Part shown: positions 1-11,570 of the stretch, in pieces
Layout of the letters: every line of letters begins with the position of its first letter
How positions within the stretch are numbered: position 1 is the first letter of the stretch
Assembly (NCBI RefSeq): GCF_954871325.1
Contig: NC_088776.1
Coordinates: 46,952,569-47,016,568 of the forward strand
Origin: Gordionus sp. m RMFG-2023
Taxonomy: Eukaryota > Nematomorpha > Gordioida > Chordodea > Parachordodidae
DNA: 64,000 nucleotides
Direction of reading: 5' to 3'
The notes under the pieces: model-generated
The model's input: the letters and a program-made list of their open reading frames with translations, nothing else
The model's database searches: none
What the model was told of the DNA's origin: nothing
Made by a program: the position numbers and the translations under genes

Positions 1-350
1 GCTATTATACATTCGCTATGATGCATTCGCGATAATGCATTCGCGGTATTACATTCGCGGTAATGCATTCGCTATAATGCATTCGCGCTAATATATTCGC
101 TATAATACATTCGCTATGATGCATTCGCGATAATGCATTCGCGATAATGCATTCGCGGTATTACATTCGCTGTAATGCATTCGCTATAATATTTTCGCGG
201 TAATGCATTCACTATAATGCATTCGCGCTAATATATTCGCTATTATACATTCGCTATAATGCATTCGCTATAATATCTTTTCGCGGTAATCGATATTCGC
301 GATAATGCATTCGCGATAATACATTTCGCGGTAAAAGTTTCGCGGTATTG
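1..350. repeat. 14-bp satellite array (GC-rich, CpG-bearing)
   Basis: About 24 head-to-tail copies of a 14-bp unit with consensus GCRNTAATGCATTC, for example gcgataatgcattc, gctataatgcattc and gcggtaatgcattc. The last four or five units are degenerate and contain small insertions. The array starts before base 1, so its full length is unknown. Variant units recur in the same order (gcgctaatatattc, then gctatnatacattc, then gctatgatgcattc), which indicates a higher-order unit of about 7-10 monomers. CpG is frequent here, in contrast to the A+T-rich surroundings. Confidence 0.93.
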
Positions 351-360
351 ACGTGATACG

Positions 361-1034
361 GTTTTCTTTATATAATTAAAAATTGACAATTTAAAAAAAA
401 TAAATAAATAAATAAATTTAAATTATTCATAAATTTTTATAAATATTTGAATTATTAGTTAATTTCGAAATTATATCTGAAAAAATTAGGAAATTAATTT
501 GTGCAATTAATTTTTTTTCCCCTAAATTAAGGCCATCAACAATCAAATACTTTATTGTTTGGCACTTGAGGTTGCAGAGATTATTTTTTGATTGTGATGG
601 TGACTTTTTATCCTAAAATAAAATCAAAACAAATATATATTAGACTAATAAATATAATATTCGATTTGTTTTTATCTAGGGCTATACCGTATGAGTTCCT
701 ATTTTCCGTAGGAAGAAAACCAAAAATCACATGTCATTAAATATAAAGGAATAAACAATTAAGATTTTTTTATAGTACGAAGAATACATTATTCGATTAG
801 TACGATTAACTAAATTGCTCGATTTTAAAACTCTGAATCAAATAAGAATATGATTATTCGATTCGATTTCTGCATGCATAGTATTTATTGATCAATGATC
901 ATGCTTTAAATATTTTTGTCGGCATAATCTGAATTATTATTAATATTTATTTTCTCTTCACGATAATTGATATTTTCTAGGTATAAAAATAGTACACAAG
1001 CATAGCCGAATCTTTTAAATCATAATAAATATAA
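361..1034. other. A+T-rich spacer, nothing recognised
   Basis: No open frame with family resemblance, no RNA gene and no clear repeat boundary was seen. Confidence 0.5.
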
Positions 1035-1535
1035 ATACATGGGCCGGGCCGGCCGCGGTACCTAATATTATATTTGCTAGCGAGCCTGGGCCGGGCCTGG
1101 ATTAAAAAAATTTTTTTTAATGGGCTGGGCTTGGGCCTGAAATTATTAAATTTAAATTATTTAAAACAGTTGCTAATTTAAAGAAATATTGCCTTTTTTC
1201 CTTCTAATAATAACAAATTTCAGTAATTTAAAGAAATATTGCCTTTTTTCCTTCTAATATTAATAAATTTTAGTATTGTAAACAAAATGATTGCCTAAAT
1301 ATATTTAAATATTGTTTATTTTCATTAAATATAAAAAAATTAAATTTCTAAATATAGGCTTGGGCCGGGTTTGGGAAATTTTTTTGAAACTTATCATGGG
1401 CTTGGGCCGGACTTGGGAATTTTTTTAACATTAGATATGGGCCGGGCCGGGCAGGGCATGGGCCTAAAAAAATTTTTTACTGCGAGTCTGGGCAGGGCTT
1501 GGTCAAAAAATTAAGGCCCATGAAGGTCTCTGATA
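1035..1535 (+). mobile_element. Repeat element with GGGCCGGGCC blocks, copy 1
   Basis: Several blocks of gggccgggcc, cttgggccgg and gggctgggctt alternate with A+T-rich stretches. The segment at 1180-1440 is recognisable as the reverse complement of 17500-17720, so these are two copies of one element in opposite orientation. The right end reads ccatgaaggtctctg, and the same end motif occurs in copy 2. That motif read inward (CAGAGACCTTCATGG) resembles a hAT terminus, but no transposase was seen. A short direct repeat (tttaaagaaatattgcc) occurs at about 1175 and 1218. Confidence 0.65.
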
Positions 1536-3004
1536 AATACCTCGCTTGTAAATAATTATAAAAGGAATATATGGAGCTTACTTAAAAAAGAAGCGAAAAT
1601 ATTATATTTTACAAATTTTAATATTGCAATATATATTAATATGCAAGGTAGTTTAAAAGCATTCCTAGAGACATGGATGGAAATGGGTGAATCAATCAAG
1701 TTGATTCACATGAGTGTAAGAATTTTGCACGGACTATAAAAAAATAAAGATGGGCACATGTATAAAATATTCTTTCGGATCGGGCCTGAAAATTTGTGCT
1801 CAATCATTTTCAGGCAAGAATTTTTTTTAAATCTTTGAATAAAGCAATTTTTTTTTTAATTCACAAAAAATAATTAATGAACCGGGCTGAAAACATCTTC
1901 AGGGTCGAGCAACCTCTATAAAATAATTTTCGGTCGGGTTAAATAAATATAAATATTATGGGCGGCCAAAAAATCTCTTAAACCCATAAAGGCATCGAGC
2001 AGTGGTAATGAGCATAGCATACAAATAATTTGACTTACGACATTGATCAATTGGATTAAGGAAAGTCCAAATTGTACGTTTAGATGTTCAGTTCTATTTC
2101 TAACCGGTCTGATTAATTTGTTGTAATTTCTAAACAAGTCTCGTATTAATCGGCCTTCTTCTTCTGACGCGAAAGCTATATTTTTTAAAAATATTTATTT
2201 ATTTATATATAAGAAAGGTCATTTATCTATATTCGAAAAATGTATTTATTTACTAATAAAAAAAATTGCTTGCTTAATTTTTGTATAAGAATACTGCCAA
2301 ATGCTAAGTCAAATCTTAGTATTATGTTTTTTTTTAAAAAAAATTATATTTAAATCTCATTAATATATTTTAAAGTTTCGAATAAATGTTTGCTAAAAAA
2401 TATAACAATAGCTGCTGTTTTAAAAAAAATACTTTTCTATATTAGCAAAATCAAATAATATTTTATTATAATATTTATTTTTTTTAAATATGTGAGAAAA
2501 CACTTCTTAGTCCTTCCTTCACGTCCTTATTAACAATTTAACATTTCAAGCCCATGAAACGATGAACAAATTGGAGCCCTGGCATAATCTATTTTTGGCC
2601 GGCTCGGAATATGTTGGTGTAACTTTGACAAAGCAAAAAGTGCTTCATCACTCCTAAATTTGATTCGAGCAAAATGTTGCATGCCACTTAATAAGAAATA
2701 CTTAGCAAGTCTAAATGGTAAGAATTATAGCTAGTAAAATTACCGAATGTAGAGATTAATGAATAAGGAATCAATAAATGAAAAGGTAAAACAAAAACTA
2801 AATTTATTTTAATAAATAATAAAAACTGCAATAATAAACCGGAATGGTTATGTCGTATCAGGATATGGAAAGAAAACTATGAATTCGGAAACTCAAATTC
2901 AAATCATTTAGAGAGGAAAATATATTCAAATATGTATATAGATTATCCACCCCTGCTCTAAACTTCAAACAATTTTGGTGAAGACTTTTGTGTATCTTTG
3001 TAAT
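1536..3004. other. A+T-rich spacer with element debris
   Basis: Contains further GGGCC-like fragments (about 1775-1795 and 1880-1940), probably remnants of the repeat at 1035-1535. No gene is supported; the short open frames here have no family features. Confidence 0.45.
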
Positions 3005-3169
3005 TAGTGTTGTTAAATGGCTCGCTTTGAGTCAATTTTTAAAAACGGTTAACTAAATATTTTAATCAGAAAAATATTACTTAACTCGAGACGCTAATAG
3101 ATGTCTAGACCTTTATATCGTCTATGAGCAAAATCTTCAGACTTGCGTAATATTTTGTTAACAACACTA
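3005..3169. mobile_element. Foldback MITE family TAGTGTTGTTAAA, copy A
   Basis: Starts tagtgttgttaaatggctcg and ends gttaacaacacta. Flanked by an 8-bp duplication with one mismatch (tttgtaat / tttgcaat). The 8-bp target duplication and terminal sequence are hAT-like. No coding capacity. Confidence 0.8.
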
Positions 3170-3995
3170 TTTGCAATTTACATTAAAAAATCTATCTAAT
3201 TAATTATAAATTAGAGTAGTCCAAAAATTTCATGGCAAATTATCTGAAATTCCCATTATGGATATTCTATACAAGCTAAAGTACATTTCCAGTCAAATCA
3301 GATTTTTCGAATTTAAATAAAGTGCTCATCGCGAGATTACAAATTAAAATGGATTCTATATCACCTATAATATAATGTAGTTTTAGTAATTTTAAAAAGA
3401 GTAAAAATAGGGGCCCACTTCGACCAATATTTAGTATTTAAAATAAATAGTCCATATTTTTTAGACTATATTAAATTTTGAATTTAAAATATAGACCAAA
3501 TTGTACCTTATTAATATTCGAGATTGGTTATATTATTTAATCTAAAATTTCAAAATATATATATAATATGAGATAAGAAAGGAATATTTTTTAGTGATTT
3601 CTTAACTTTTTCTAAATTATTTTTAATAGAGAATAAATATTATACAAATAGCCTTTTTAATAGTTGAAAAGGATTAGTTTAATACTCACCAAATATATTC
3701 TTGAATTATATATTAATATATCAGTAACTTAAACAAACTTAAGGATTAAATTTTCGCAAAAAAATTTTTTATAAGTTTAAAAAAATATTATATAAAATGG
3801 GAAAATTATCATTTTTCAATTCGTTTTTTAATGCTAATATGAAATATAGTTATGTTTTTGACTCTTTATTTATTCTGTTCGTTTATTTTTATATTAATAT
3901 CACACCAGTCAATACTTCTTATTTTCTTTATAATATAACAAGTTGGCCTTGCATAGAGGCAGTACATTTTGTTTTACATTTTATTTATATGTTGG
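3170..3995. other. A+T-rich spacer, nothing recognised
   Basis: A 70-codon open frame at 3797-4009 is rich in F, Y and I, as random A+T sequence would be, and has no family match that I recognise. Confidence 0.45.
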
Positions 3996-4265
3996 CTTTA
4001 GTGTTGTAAAAGTAATTAGTTACAAGTAACTAGTTTTGCGAAAAAATAAACTGTAGCTAGTTACTTATAAAATCTAACTAGCAACTTGTATTTCTTGGAA
4101 TATAATGGCAAAAATAATTAGTTACTTTTCAAGTTATTTTTTAAAATATGTTAAATATTAATATGTTAAATATTCATATATATATTCATCATTCTTTACC
4201 TCTATATATGTTTAAAATGATTGTTTACTGAATAAAATGCCTCTGTTAGTTTAGTTTAGGGAAGC
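3996..4265 (+). mobile_element. GTAACT-repeat hAT-like element, partial copy
   Basis: Begins tagtgttgtaaaagtaatta, followed by repeated agtaactagtt / gttactt motifs. The tail (ttagggaagctcatttttg) matches the sequence at about 8100 (tagggaagcttatttttga), so this is a 5' partial copy of the element at 7926-8564. Confidence 0.55.
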
Positions 4266-4599
4266 TCATTTTTGTAGAAAACGGGGTACCTTTAGACACC
4301 AATTTCACAAATAGTTTGACGCTACAATTCGCATAGAATCGATGTTTGACCTTTTCTATTTCTAGTGCCACTTATTAATTAGTATTACGTAATTAAACAA
4401 TGGCTCAATCTCAGTGCATGAAGATAAAAAATTATCTATTATAATCTTTTTTTGTTTTACTCTGACCAATCCATCTTAGTTTTATATTACAGTCTAAAGT
4501 AGACATAAGTCTATTTGACAATTTTTTATGCGAGCGTAAATAAATTATATAAAAGTATTAAAGCTATAGAGACATTGAATTTCATATTTTAAAGTATAA

Positions 4600-5960
4600 G
4601 TTGATTTTTAATATAATAATATAATTTTATAATTCATTTCAATTAATTATTTTTATTATTGCTTTAATGCTTTAGTGCTTTAGTGCTTGTATCTTGAATC
4701 TTGATGCCAATTTTAAAAAAAAATTCTTATAACTTTTTTATTCATATTTATTTAGCAAACGGATTAAGCTTTGGAATTAATGCTTCAAACGCTTAGTAAA
4801 CTTTATTGTAATTATTAATATATATAAAAATAAATAAATTTATATATATATTTTTATTAACTTTTGAAAAGAAATAAATACAGTAAAAAAAAAGGGTGTT
4901 AAAAGATCGCCAAATTATTCTTCTATTTATAAAATATTGAAATATAATCGATTATTCTTCTGCAAGATTTATAAATTATGAAATATATTATATGGAAATA
5001 AAATTTATTGGACTGAAAATTTGTAAATCAAAGTGAATTACTAAATAATAAAATAAGGTAAAAAAATTTTATCGAATTGAATAATATAAATAAACTTAGA
5101 GTCAATATTTTATTTCGTTAATAATTAGAGTTTTTTTGTAATACATATATATAAATAAGAATTTTTTTAAACTTTATATTTAGGAGGGCTAGATTTGAGC
5201 CGATTTTTTTAAAACGGCAACTCAGTATAGCCAGAAAATATCGTATAAACCTAGAGATTTCGCTAATATGTCCAAACCTATGTGCTATCTATGAGCAAAA
5301 TCTTCAGGCTTGGGTATTCTATTTCAGGATAAAATATTGAGCAGCCGTTTTTAAAAATCGGCTTAAATCAAGCGATTTAACAATACTAATTCATAACAAA
5401 TGTTTGAAAATATAAATTGATTTGTTTTTATTTCGCTTATAACTGGTTTCAGTTTATTGTCTGAACTGATTGGTGAATTAGTTAATGCTATTCAGACATT
5501 ACATATTGGCGCCCTCTGATGTTTAATAATTTTCCTTCTTGCATGATGTTAATCTTGACAATCTTTTTTGCTAATAATTCGTTTTTCTTTAAACTATCTA
5601 CCAAATGGGTCGAACCCCTAAAATGCACTGGTTATTTATATAAACTTCAGAATTAATGTGTTTGGCTGACTTCGTTGCTTAAAGCGTGGTATGTATCATA
5701 GTTTTATTTGGCTTATAATTTGGTTATTTTATTCAGCAAAATTGATTGAGGAATTGTACTAATCAGCCACTAAATATTAATGCAAACCAAATATTTATCT
5801 CTTCAATATTTTCCATTCTAGCATGATACCAATTAACAGTATTTGTTATTTTGAAAATAATTTTTCCCTTCTTGCTATCTACCAAACGGATTAAAATAAT
5901 ATATAGGCACTAATAAAGCACGAAGTATTGACATAGATTTTAGATTTAGTGCTTCCAATT
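4600..5960 (+). repeat. Degenerate tandem repeat, unit about 270 bp, with a MITE between units
   Basis: Three diverged units share landmarks in the same order: a gcatgatg(t/c)caat-like segment, ttcttgctatctaccaaacggatt, then a caaacgg/caaatgg boundary. They lie near 4690-4780, 5435-5640 and 5704-5900. The first pair is separated by MITE copy B. Confidence 0.45.
5186..5388. mobile_element. Foldback MITE family TAGTGTTGTTAAA, copy B (left end damaged)
   Basis: Contains ctagatttgagccgattttt on the left and gccgtttttaaaaatcggct...tttaacaatacta on the right. The first few bases of the left terminus are missing or diverged, so no target duplication can be assigned. Confidence 0.65.
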
Positions 5961-6263
5961 GTCTATCCAACTTTAACAGAAATGTAAAGATATTACATAT
6001 TTAAAAAAAGCAATAAATAAATAACTCAGGAAAATCAGAAATACCTAATCAGAATTTTACATAAACGGAACCCTGCCGAAGGCGGAGAAATAACTAAAAC
6101 AATTCAGAACCATCCCTCCCCCTCCCCCTCTTCCGGGTGCATCCTGGCCATAAGACTGGAAAAATTAGGTTTACTTTACTTTTAAAAGTTATAATTATGA
6201 AAATAATGTGTCGATGGAAAAAATAATATAAGTAAATTTTATTGTTTAAAATAAATAAAGGAT

Positions 6264-6465
6264 TAGGTGTTGTTAAATGGCTCGATTTTTAAAAAATAGC
6301 TAACCCAATTTTTTAGCCAAAAAATATTATGCAGGCCTCAAGATTTCCTTAATATAGGTTCAAACTTTTCTATCATCTATGAGCAAATTCTCAAGGCTTG
6401 CCTAATATTTTTTGGCTAAAATATTGGATCAGCGTTTTTAAAAATCGAATCGTCTAACAACACTA
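6264..6465. mobile_element. Foldback MITE family TAGTGTTGTTAAA, copy C
   Basis: Starts taggtgttgttaaatggctc and ends gtctaacaacacta, with the shared internal aaaaatattatgc and gcctaatatttttt arms. No convincing target duplication, so this is probably an older insertion. Confidence 0.75.
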
Positions 6466-7925
6466 TTAGTTTTGTTTTCGACTCACTTAATTTTTTGTAC
6501 AACTGTTGTTAAATTTTTTTTTAAATTACGTTTTTCTTATTTTTGCATTAAATTGTTGCATATTTCATGTATACTCTAAAAGTAGGGCTCTGAAAATTAT
6601 TCAAATTTCCGCCCAGCCCAGACCTGACAAATCTTTTATGTTCATGTCCGACCTATTTTTTTTTAAAGCCCAGCGACTAATTTAGTCGTGAGCGGCATCG
6701 CTGGGGAGGAGCAAGATCAGCATACTTAAAATAATTCCTGTTTGAGCATCTCCACAGCCATGAGAGGCATTGGGGAGGCTCCCTCGCCTAAACTATTTGA
6801 CCTCTAAAAGTAGCATTTAGCCCTAGAAATGTATACGATTTTGGAAAAAATGTTATCAATATTATGTATGAAAAAAAAGTATCATATTGCCTTTAAAGAA
6901 TTATTACTGAATAACGACTTCTTGCCAGGTTTCATTCTCTACACTCAAGAGGGTTTTAAAGAGCACTAGAGAATCAATGAATAATGAGCGAAAACAAAAT
7001 TTAGTGCTAATGGATTATGAAAAAAGATCGAAGGAATATTGATAGCCTAAAATAAACTCACCCCCCCCCCTTCCCCCAACTGAAAATTTCTCAGGAGTAT
7101 TTGGGTCAAATGTTTGATTAATTTTAAAACCAATATTTCAACATAAAATAATCTTATGTCTTTTTCAGAATAGATGTTTTAAATTCAAAATTAATGTCGA
7201 CCAAAATAATAGTTTAGATTTTTTGAATTATATTTGAAATATTTTGATAAATGGGTATTTTATTTTTTTTAATTTCATATTTTTGAGTTTTTTATTTTTG
7301 AACTGTACAAATATTATTAAAAATTAAATATTATTATATAAATGAATATTTTTTTTTTTTTCTCACTATATCAACATCCGTCGATTTTTTTAAAATTATG
7401 TGGTCGATATAGTCTCTAAAACTTTAAACAACCTTTCTAATGATTATTAATAAAATGTAAAATTTCAAAACAAAAACTCTCCTAAATATCAGCATCGGTT
7501 TTCTATCTGGTGGTGCATAAAAGTTAAGTTTTTTTAATTTATGAGGCGCTCATAAAAATAATTTAAATAATGTTGTAAATAGTGACGTCTCTAAAATTCC
7601 CGCTCTTAGCATGAATTTCGATCTGTTCAAAAAACACAATAAAGAAAAGGCCTCTCAGGTTTAGACTTATAGCATGTTTCATATCATTCTGTCTAGTCTT
7701 CATTTCATATACGGATATAATTAAGATTTGTCTCTACTTGCCACTTTTTATATGGCCCTTAGGCGATACCTGTTTAAGGTAAGCCGCTGGAACAGCCCTG
7801 GTTTGAGGAATGCTTAAATATATAAATTTTTAAGGGTGCTAAATTTTATTTTAATTGTTCTGAGTAATAACCCCCCCCCCCTTACTCTCCACTTCATTGA
7901 CGAAGATCCAAAAAATGAAGTTTCT
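6466..7925. other. Spacer with two poly(C) tracts
   Basis: C10 at 7061-7070 and C11 at 7871-7881, each followed by TT. A region at about 6690-6800 and 7560-7810 is less A+T-rich and may be element debris, but no protein family could be assigned. Confidence 0.4.
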
Positions 7926-8564
7926 TAGTGTTGTTAAAGTAACTAATTTACATTTTTGTAAAATATAATTAACTAATAAATTTTGATAATTGATCTATAT
8001 TTTTTTAAAATATTATAAAAAATAACTCGTTACTTTTAAGTTACTAAAATATTTATTAATATAATGTCTCAATCGTTCTTGTAGAACGTTTTTTTATCCT
8101 AGGGAAGCTTATTTTTGAATAAAATATAGCCCAAATTTTGATGAAATTTATTAATGGCCAAATTTTTTTGGAAAAAAAATATTATATTATGTATTTACTA
8201 CATTTTATTTTCCTGCAAATAAATGTAATATATCTTATTCAGTGCAAATTAATATTATATTCTGGTATATTTTTTTCAGTGCAATTATTTCTTTATTTAA
8301 ATTTTATTTCATTCAAATTTCGTTGATTTCAATTTTAAAATGTCAAAATTATTTTGCTTTGTATAATAAAAAGATTATATTAAAAATGATGAGTTATATA
8401 AATATAAAATAACTTGCAAGTAACTAATTACTTTTGCAATGTAACAGTAACTATTTACTTTTTAAATGTAACTAGTAACCTTTTTAAGGATATAACTTGT
8501 AGCTGTAAGTAACTAGTCCATTTTGTAATTAGTTACTATTCAAAAGTAACTTTTAACAATATTA
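7926..8564 (+). mobile_element. GTAACT-repeat hAT-like element
   Basis: Starts tagtgttgttaaagtaacta and ends aaaagtaacttttaacaat, so the termini are imperfect inverted repeats with agttact/agtaact motifs inside both ends. About 640 bp with no transposase frame. The start is nearly the same as that of the MITE family at 3005, 21013 and 42201, suggesting mobilisation by the same transposase, but the interior is unrelated. Confidence 0.6.
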
Positions 8565-9960
8565 TTTATATAAATTTAATTTATATCATATACTCACTGA
8601 ACTGAAGGCAAAGAAATCCTATGACATAGCAATTCAATATTGGTAATTGTGTATCCAGCATAAACATGATGTTTTTCATAATGGAACATTTTTTTTCTTA
8701 AAACATCTTCAGTTCTATTTTTAATTAAGATTTAAATTATTTGTGGTATTTTTTCATAATTATTTTATTTATATTTGGAATCTTATAAATCACGATATTG
8801 TTGTATGAAATATAATTTATTGATTATATTATATAATTATTTTAAAAAATATAATAAAAATATCAGGAAAAAGTATTTTATAAAAACACATTATAAAATA
8901 ACTATGTTGAAAAAAATATATAAATAAATAAGAATATAAAATTGAAATATGGGAAGAAAAGCAAATATTATGTAATTATTTGCCGTATATAAAAAGGAAA
9001 TGTATAAAATAATCGATAATAAATAATTACTTACTACTGTTTGTTTCGTTTATAAAAAATAACTTGGTAAATTTTACCGGCCGTGGTTACTTTATTAGGC
9101 GGCAACACGAAACGTAGTGTAGACTATTTGAATTAATTCCGGCAGGCAATTCTTGCGAATAATAATTTGGATCCAATTTAATAGCTAAAATAATTATCAG
9201 AAAAGGGAAGAGAAAAAAAATAACCTTTGATATCTGTTTGATGTCAAACTTAAACTCTGAATTTAAAAATATATAAAGGAAACTGATATTTAGGCGCGGC
9301 GCGTACGCGGGAATTTGCTGTGGATAGGAGGAGGGAAATATAGTTTCTTTAATTTATTATACCTACTATAAAATATTGACAATTTCTAATACACAAATAT
9401 AAATTAATTATAAATATTAAATGTATATAATCGCGAGGCATGAATCATTATAAAAAAGAAAAATATCAATTTTTTTAAGCATTTAAAATTTGACATATAA
9501 ATTTAAATTAAATTTTTTAAGAAAATTTGGAAATTTAGAAATATTACAAATTCATTTTGAAATGTATAAACAAAAGAATTTTTCTCAATATTAATTTGAT
9601 TGGATCTCAATAAATAAATATAATAATTTTGCTAAAGCATGGTGTGAGAAAATTACTTATTACCAATTTATATTACATTATGTACAATTATCCAAAAAAG
9701 ATGGACCTCGTCAAATGTGAGGACGAATACAAATATGCAATAAAGCTCTGTTAGAAAGAAATTTCCAATAAGATAATAAATGAAGAAATATTTTAGCCAA
9801 AAAATTTAAAATTTTAAACTATTCTTTAAAATTTAGCTATCTTAACACCAATGGTAATGTATTATTTCCTTCTTTCTTCTTTTTTAGTATATATCTTGCT
9901 ATGTTTGATTTGGAAATGCCTAAAAAAAAATATATAATAATATAAAATCTTACCTGTAAG
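8565..9960. other. A+T-rich spacer, nothing recognised
   Basis: No family-like frame. A few less A+T-rich patches (about 9080-9180 and 9290-9340) show nothing identifiable. Confidence 0.4.
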
Positions 9961-10394
9961 CAGGGACGTAGCCACGAGAAAGGGAGGCAGGCCTCCCAAA
10001 ATTATTAGCCCTCAGAAAAAATCTTTGGCCCCAAAATAATTTTCTGACATTGAAAAAAAAATTTAACTGATTATTTTTATATTTTTAAAAAAAATTTAAA
10101 TATTTATTCAAAAAACATGTCTAGTTTGTAAACTCTTTCTATCCTGTTTTATTTTTACCCAATAATAAATCATCATTCATTCATATTTTATCATTTTTAT
10201 GTGTGTTTGTGTATAACATTATATAGGCGCTTAATTATCACGTATCACGATTAAATTGTATTTATTTCAATGATTATTATTTTATTTATTTATTATTTTT
10301 TTTTTATGTATTATGTTAGTTTATTAAAAATATCATGTAAACTATTTGTAAATTAAAATCTATATAAAACACTGTATAATAAAAAAAATAATAA

Positions 10395-10855
10395 TTAGTA
10401 TAGTAAATTGTATGTTGGGTGGGAGGAGGTCAAGAAAGAGGGCCGTGGATGGCAAAGCAGTTAGATCTGCATATATCAATAGATATGCGCTGTCAGAGAT
10501 AGAAGCCTTCCTGTGGGTCACCAGTGATGGCGCGGATTTTTTTACCAAGGGATTTGAAGAAGGTTAGGGCATGATTGCCAAAAAAACCGGTTGTGTCGGA
10601 TACGATTGGTATGAGATTGCAATTGGTTAGGGAAGTGTATTTATTAATTTTAGAGTTTTCAGCTCGTATGAATGAGTTGTTATTAAAGGAGGGAGCAAAT
10701 CGGTCGATGCAAGTATAGTCCCATGCTAATGGAATTCTAATGCTCCATGGTATTAATGTCAGCCCATCTGGCCGTATATTATTCTCTGTTGAGAGGCCAC
10801 AGGGTTCGAGGGTTGCTGGAATTTGAGCTGAGCGTAGAGCATGGAGAAAATCACA
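10395..10855 (-). pseudogene. LINE-like element, C-terminal nuclease-like domain, 5'-truncated copy 1
   Basis: Read on the minus strand, the frame contains IPATLEPCGL, then RPDGLTLIPW, then AWDYTCIDRFAPS and a later ITGDPQEGFYL, in the order found in the copies at 18.4, 22.3, 44.4 and 51.5 kb. Only the end of the element is present. The product ends at about 10408 and is followed by a short CT/A-rich tail. Family knowledge: the RPDG...WD arrangement resembles the restriction-like endonuclease (RLE) domain at the C-terminus of R2/NeSL-type non-LTR elements. That assignment is inference. Confidence 0.7.
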
Positions 10856-11099
10856 ATATTATTATTATTATAATATAACCAGTTATTTAAAACAGCGGTG
10901 AATATTTTAGAATTATGTAGAAACAATCATTTAGTTCCTATTTCAAATTCAACAAATGTCAAGCAACTTTACAACCTCTACAAACTACTAGTATTACTAC
11001 ATCAGAAATTTCTGAAATTGATTCTGCTCATAGTTAGTATAAATTTCTATTATGTTTTGTTACCTAGCGAGAAATTATTTGACCTGACTTATATGAGCA

Positions 11100-11570
11100 A
11101 AATCTAATTTCTTTAGGATTGGCATTACCTATATATTGTCAAAAAGGTCTTCTAATAATTCAAGTTCAATTCAAATCCCAGGTGACCTTTGCTAGAATAA
11201 ACCAAAGCAAATCAAATTAAACAATTACGTGAAAATGGAAGGCTAAGATTATTACAAAAATCATGGTATAGAGATCGAGACTGGTTGGAGTACAGTGTAG
11301 AAGCTGATGCTGCTTTTTGTTTTCCATGCAGGAAATATTGTGTAGCCCAAGTGATGAATTTCAACAAAAGATTCAGAGATTGGAAAAATGCGTTAGCTGA
11401 AAATAAGGGATGGCTAAAACATGAAAGCTCAAATGCTCTTTTAAATTCAATAACAATTTGGCAGGATAAAAATCTAAATATAAATAAGGATACTGAAATA
11501 ACAACAATTTTGATAAGCTATCCAATTAACCGTAATCGTTACTATAACGAATGACTGATGCGTTTGAGAG
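11100..11570 (+). pseudogene. hAT/ZMYM-type transposase, TTF zinc-finger region, broken
   Basis: The frame ending at 11554 contains WLEYSVEADAAFCFPCRKY and later FNKRFRDWKNAL...WLKHESS. This is the layout of TTF-type zinc-finger domains found before the catalytic part of many hAT transposases (W-L-E-Y-S...D-A-A-F-C-x-x-C, then W, then H). Upstream (about 11165-11200) the phrase IPGDLC is a common lead-in to this domain, but it is separated from it by a stop and a frame change. Nothing of the catalytic RNase H-like domain or C-terminal dimerisation domain follows, so this is a dead N-terminal fragment. Confidence 0.7.

Larger units (their letters stand above)
9961..11570 (+). mobile_element. 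hAT element remnant, terminus CAGGGACGTAGCCACG
   Basis: A sharp terminus cagggacgtagccacg at 9961 is a typical hAT-style end beginning CAGGG. About 110 bp at 10195-10310 (tgtataacattatatagg...cttaattatcacgtatcac) match sequence near the left end of the two foldback hATs (28135-28250 and 45735-45845). A TTF-type zinc-finger segment of a hAT transposase lies at 11100-11554. A LINE-like fragment is inserted or juxtaposed between them. I did not find the opposite terminus, so the right boundary is a guess. Confidence 0.5.

Noticed and set aside
1-350. CRISPR array
   Set aside because: 14-bp head-to-tail units without spacers; a satellite, not alternating repeats and unique spacers.
3797-4009. 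70-codon F/Y/I-rich frame as a membrane protein gene
   Set aside because: No start context, no intron/exon support, no homology recognised; expected by chance at this base composition. It also runs into the GTAACT element.
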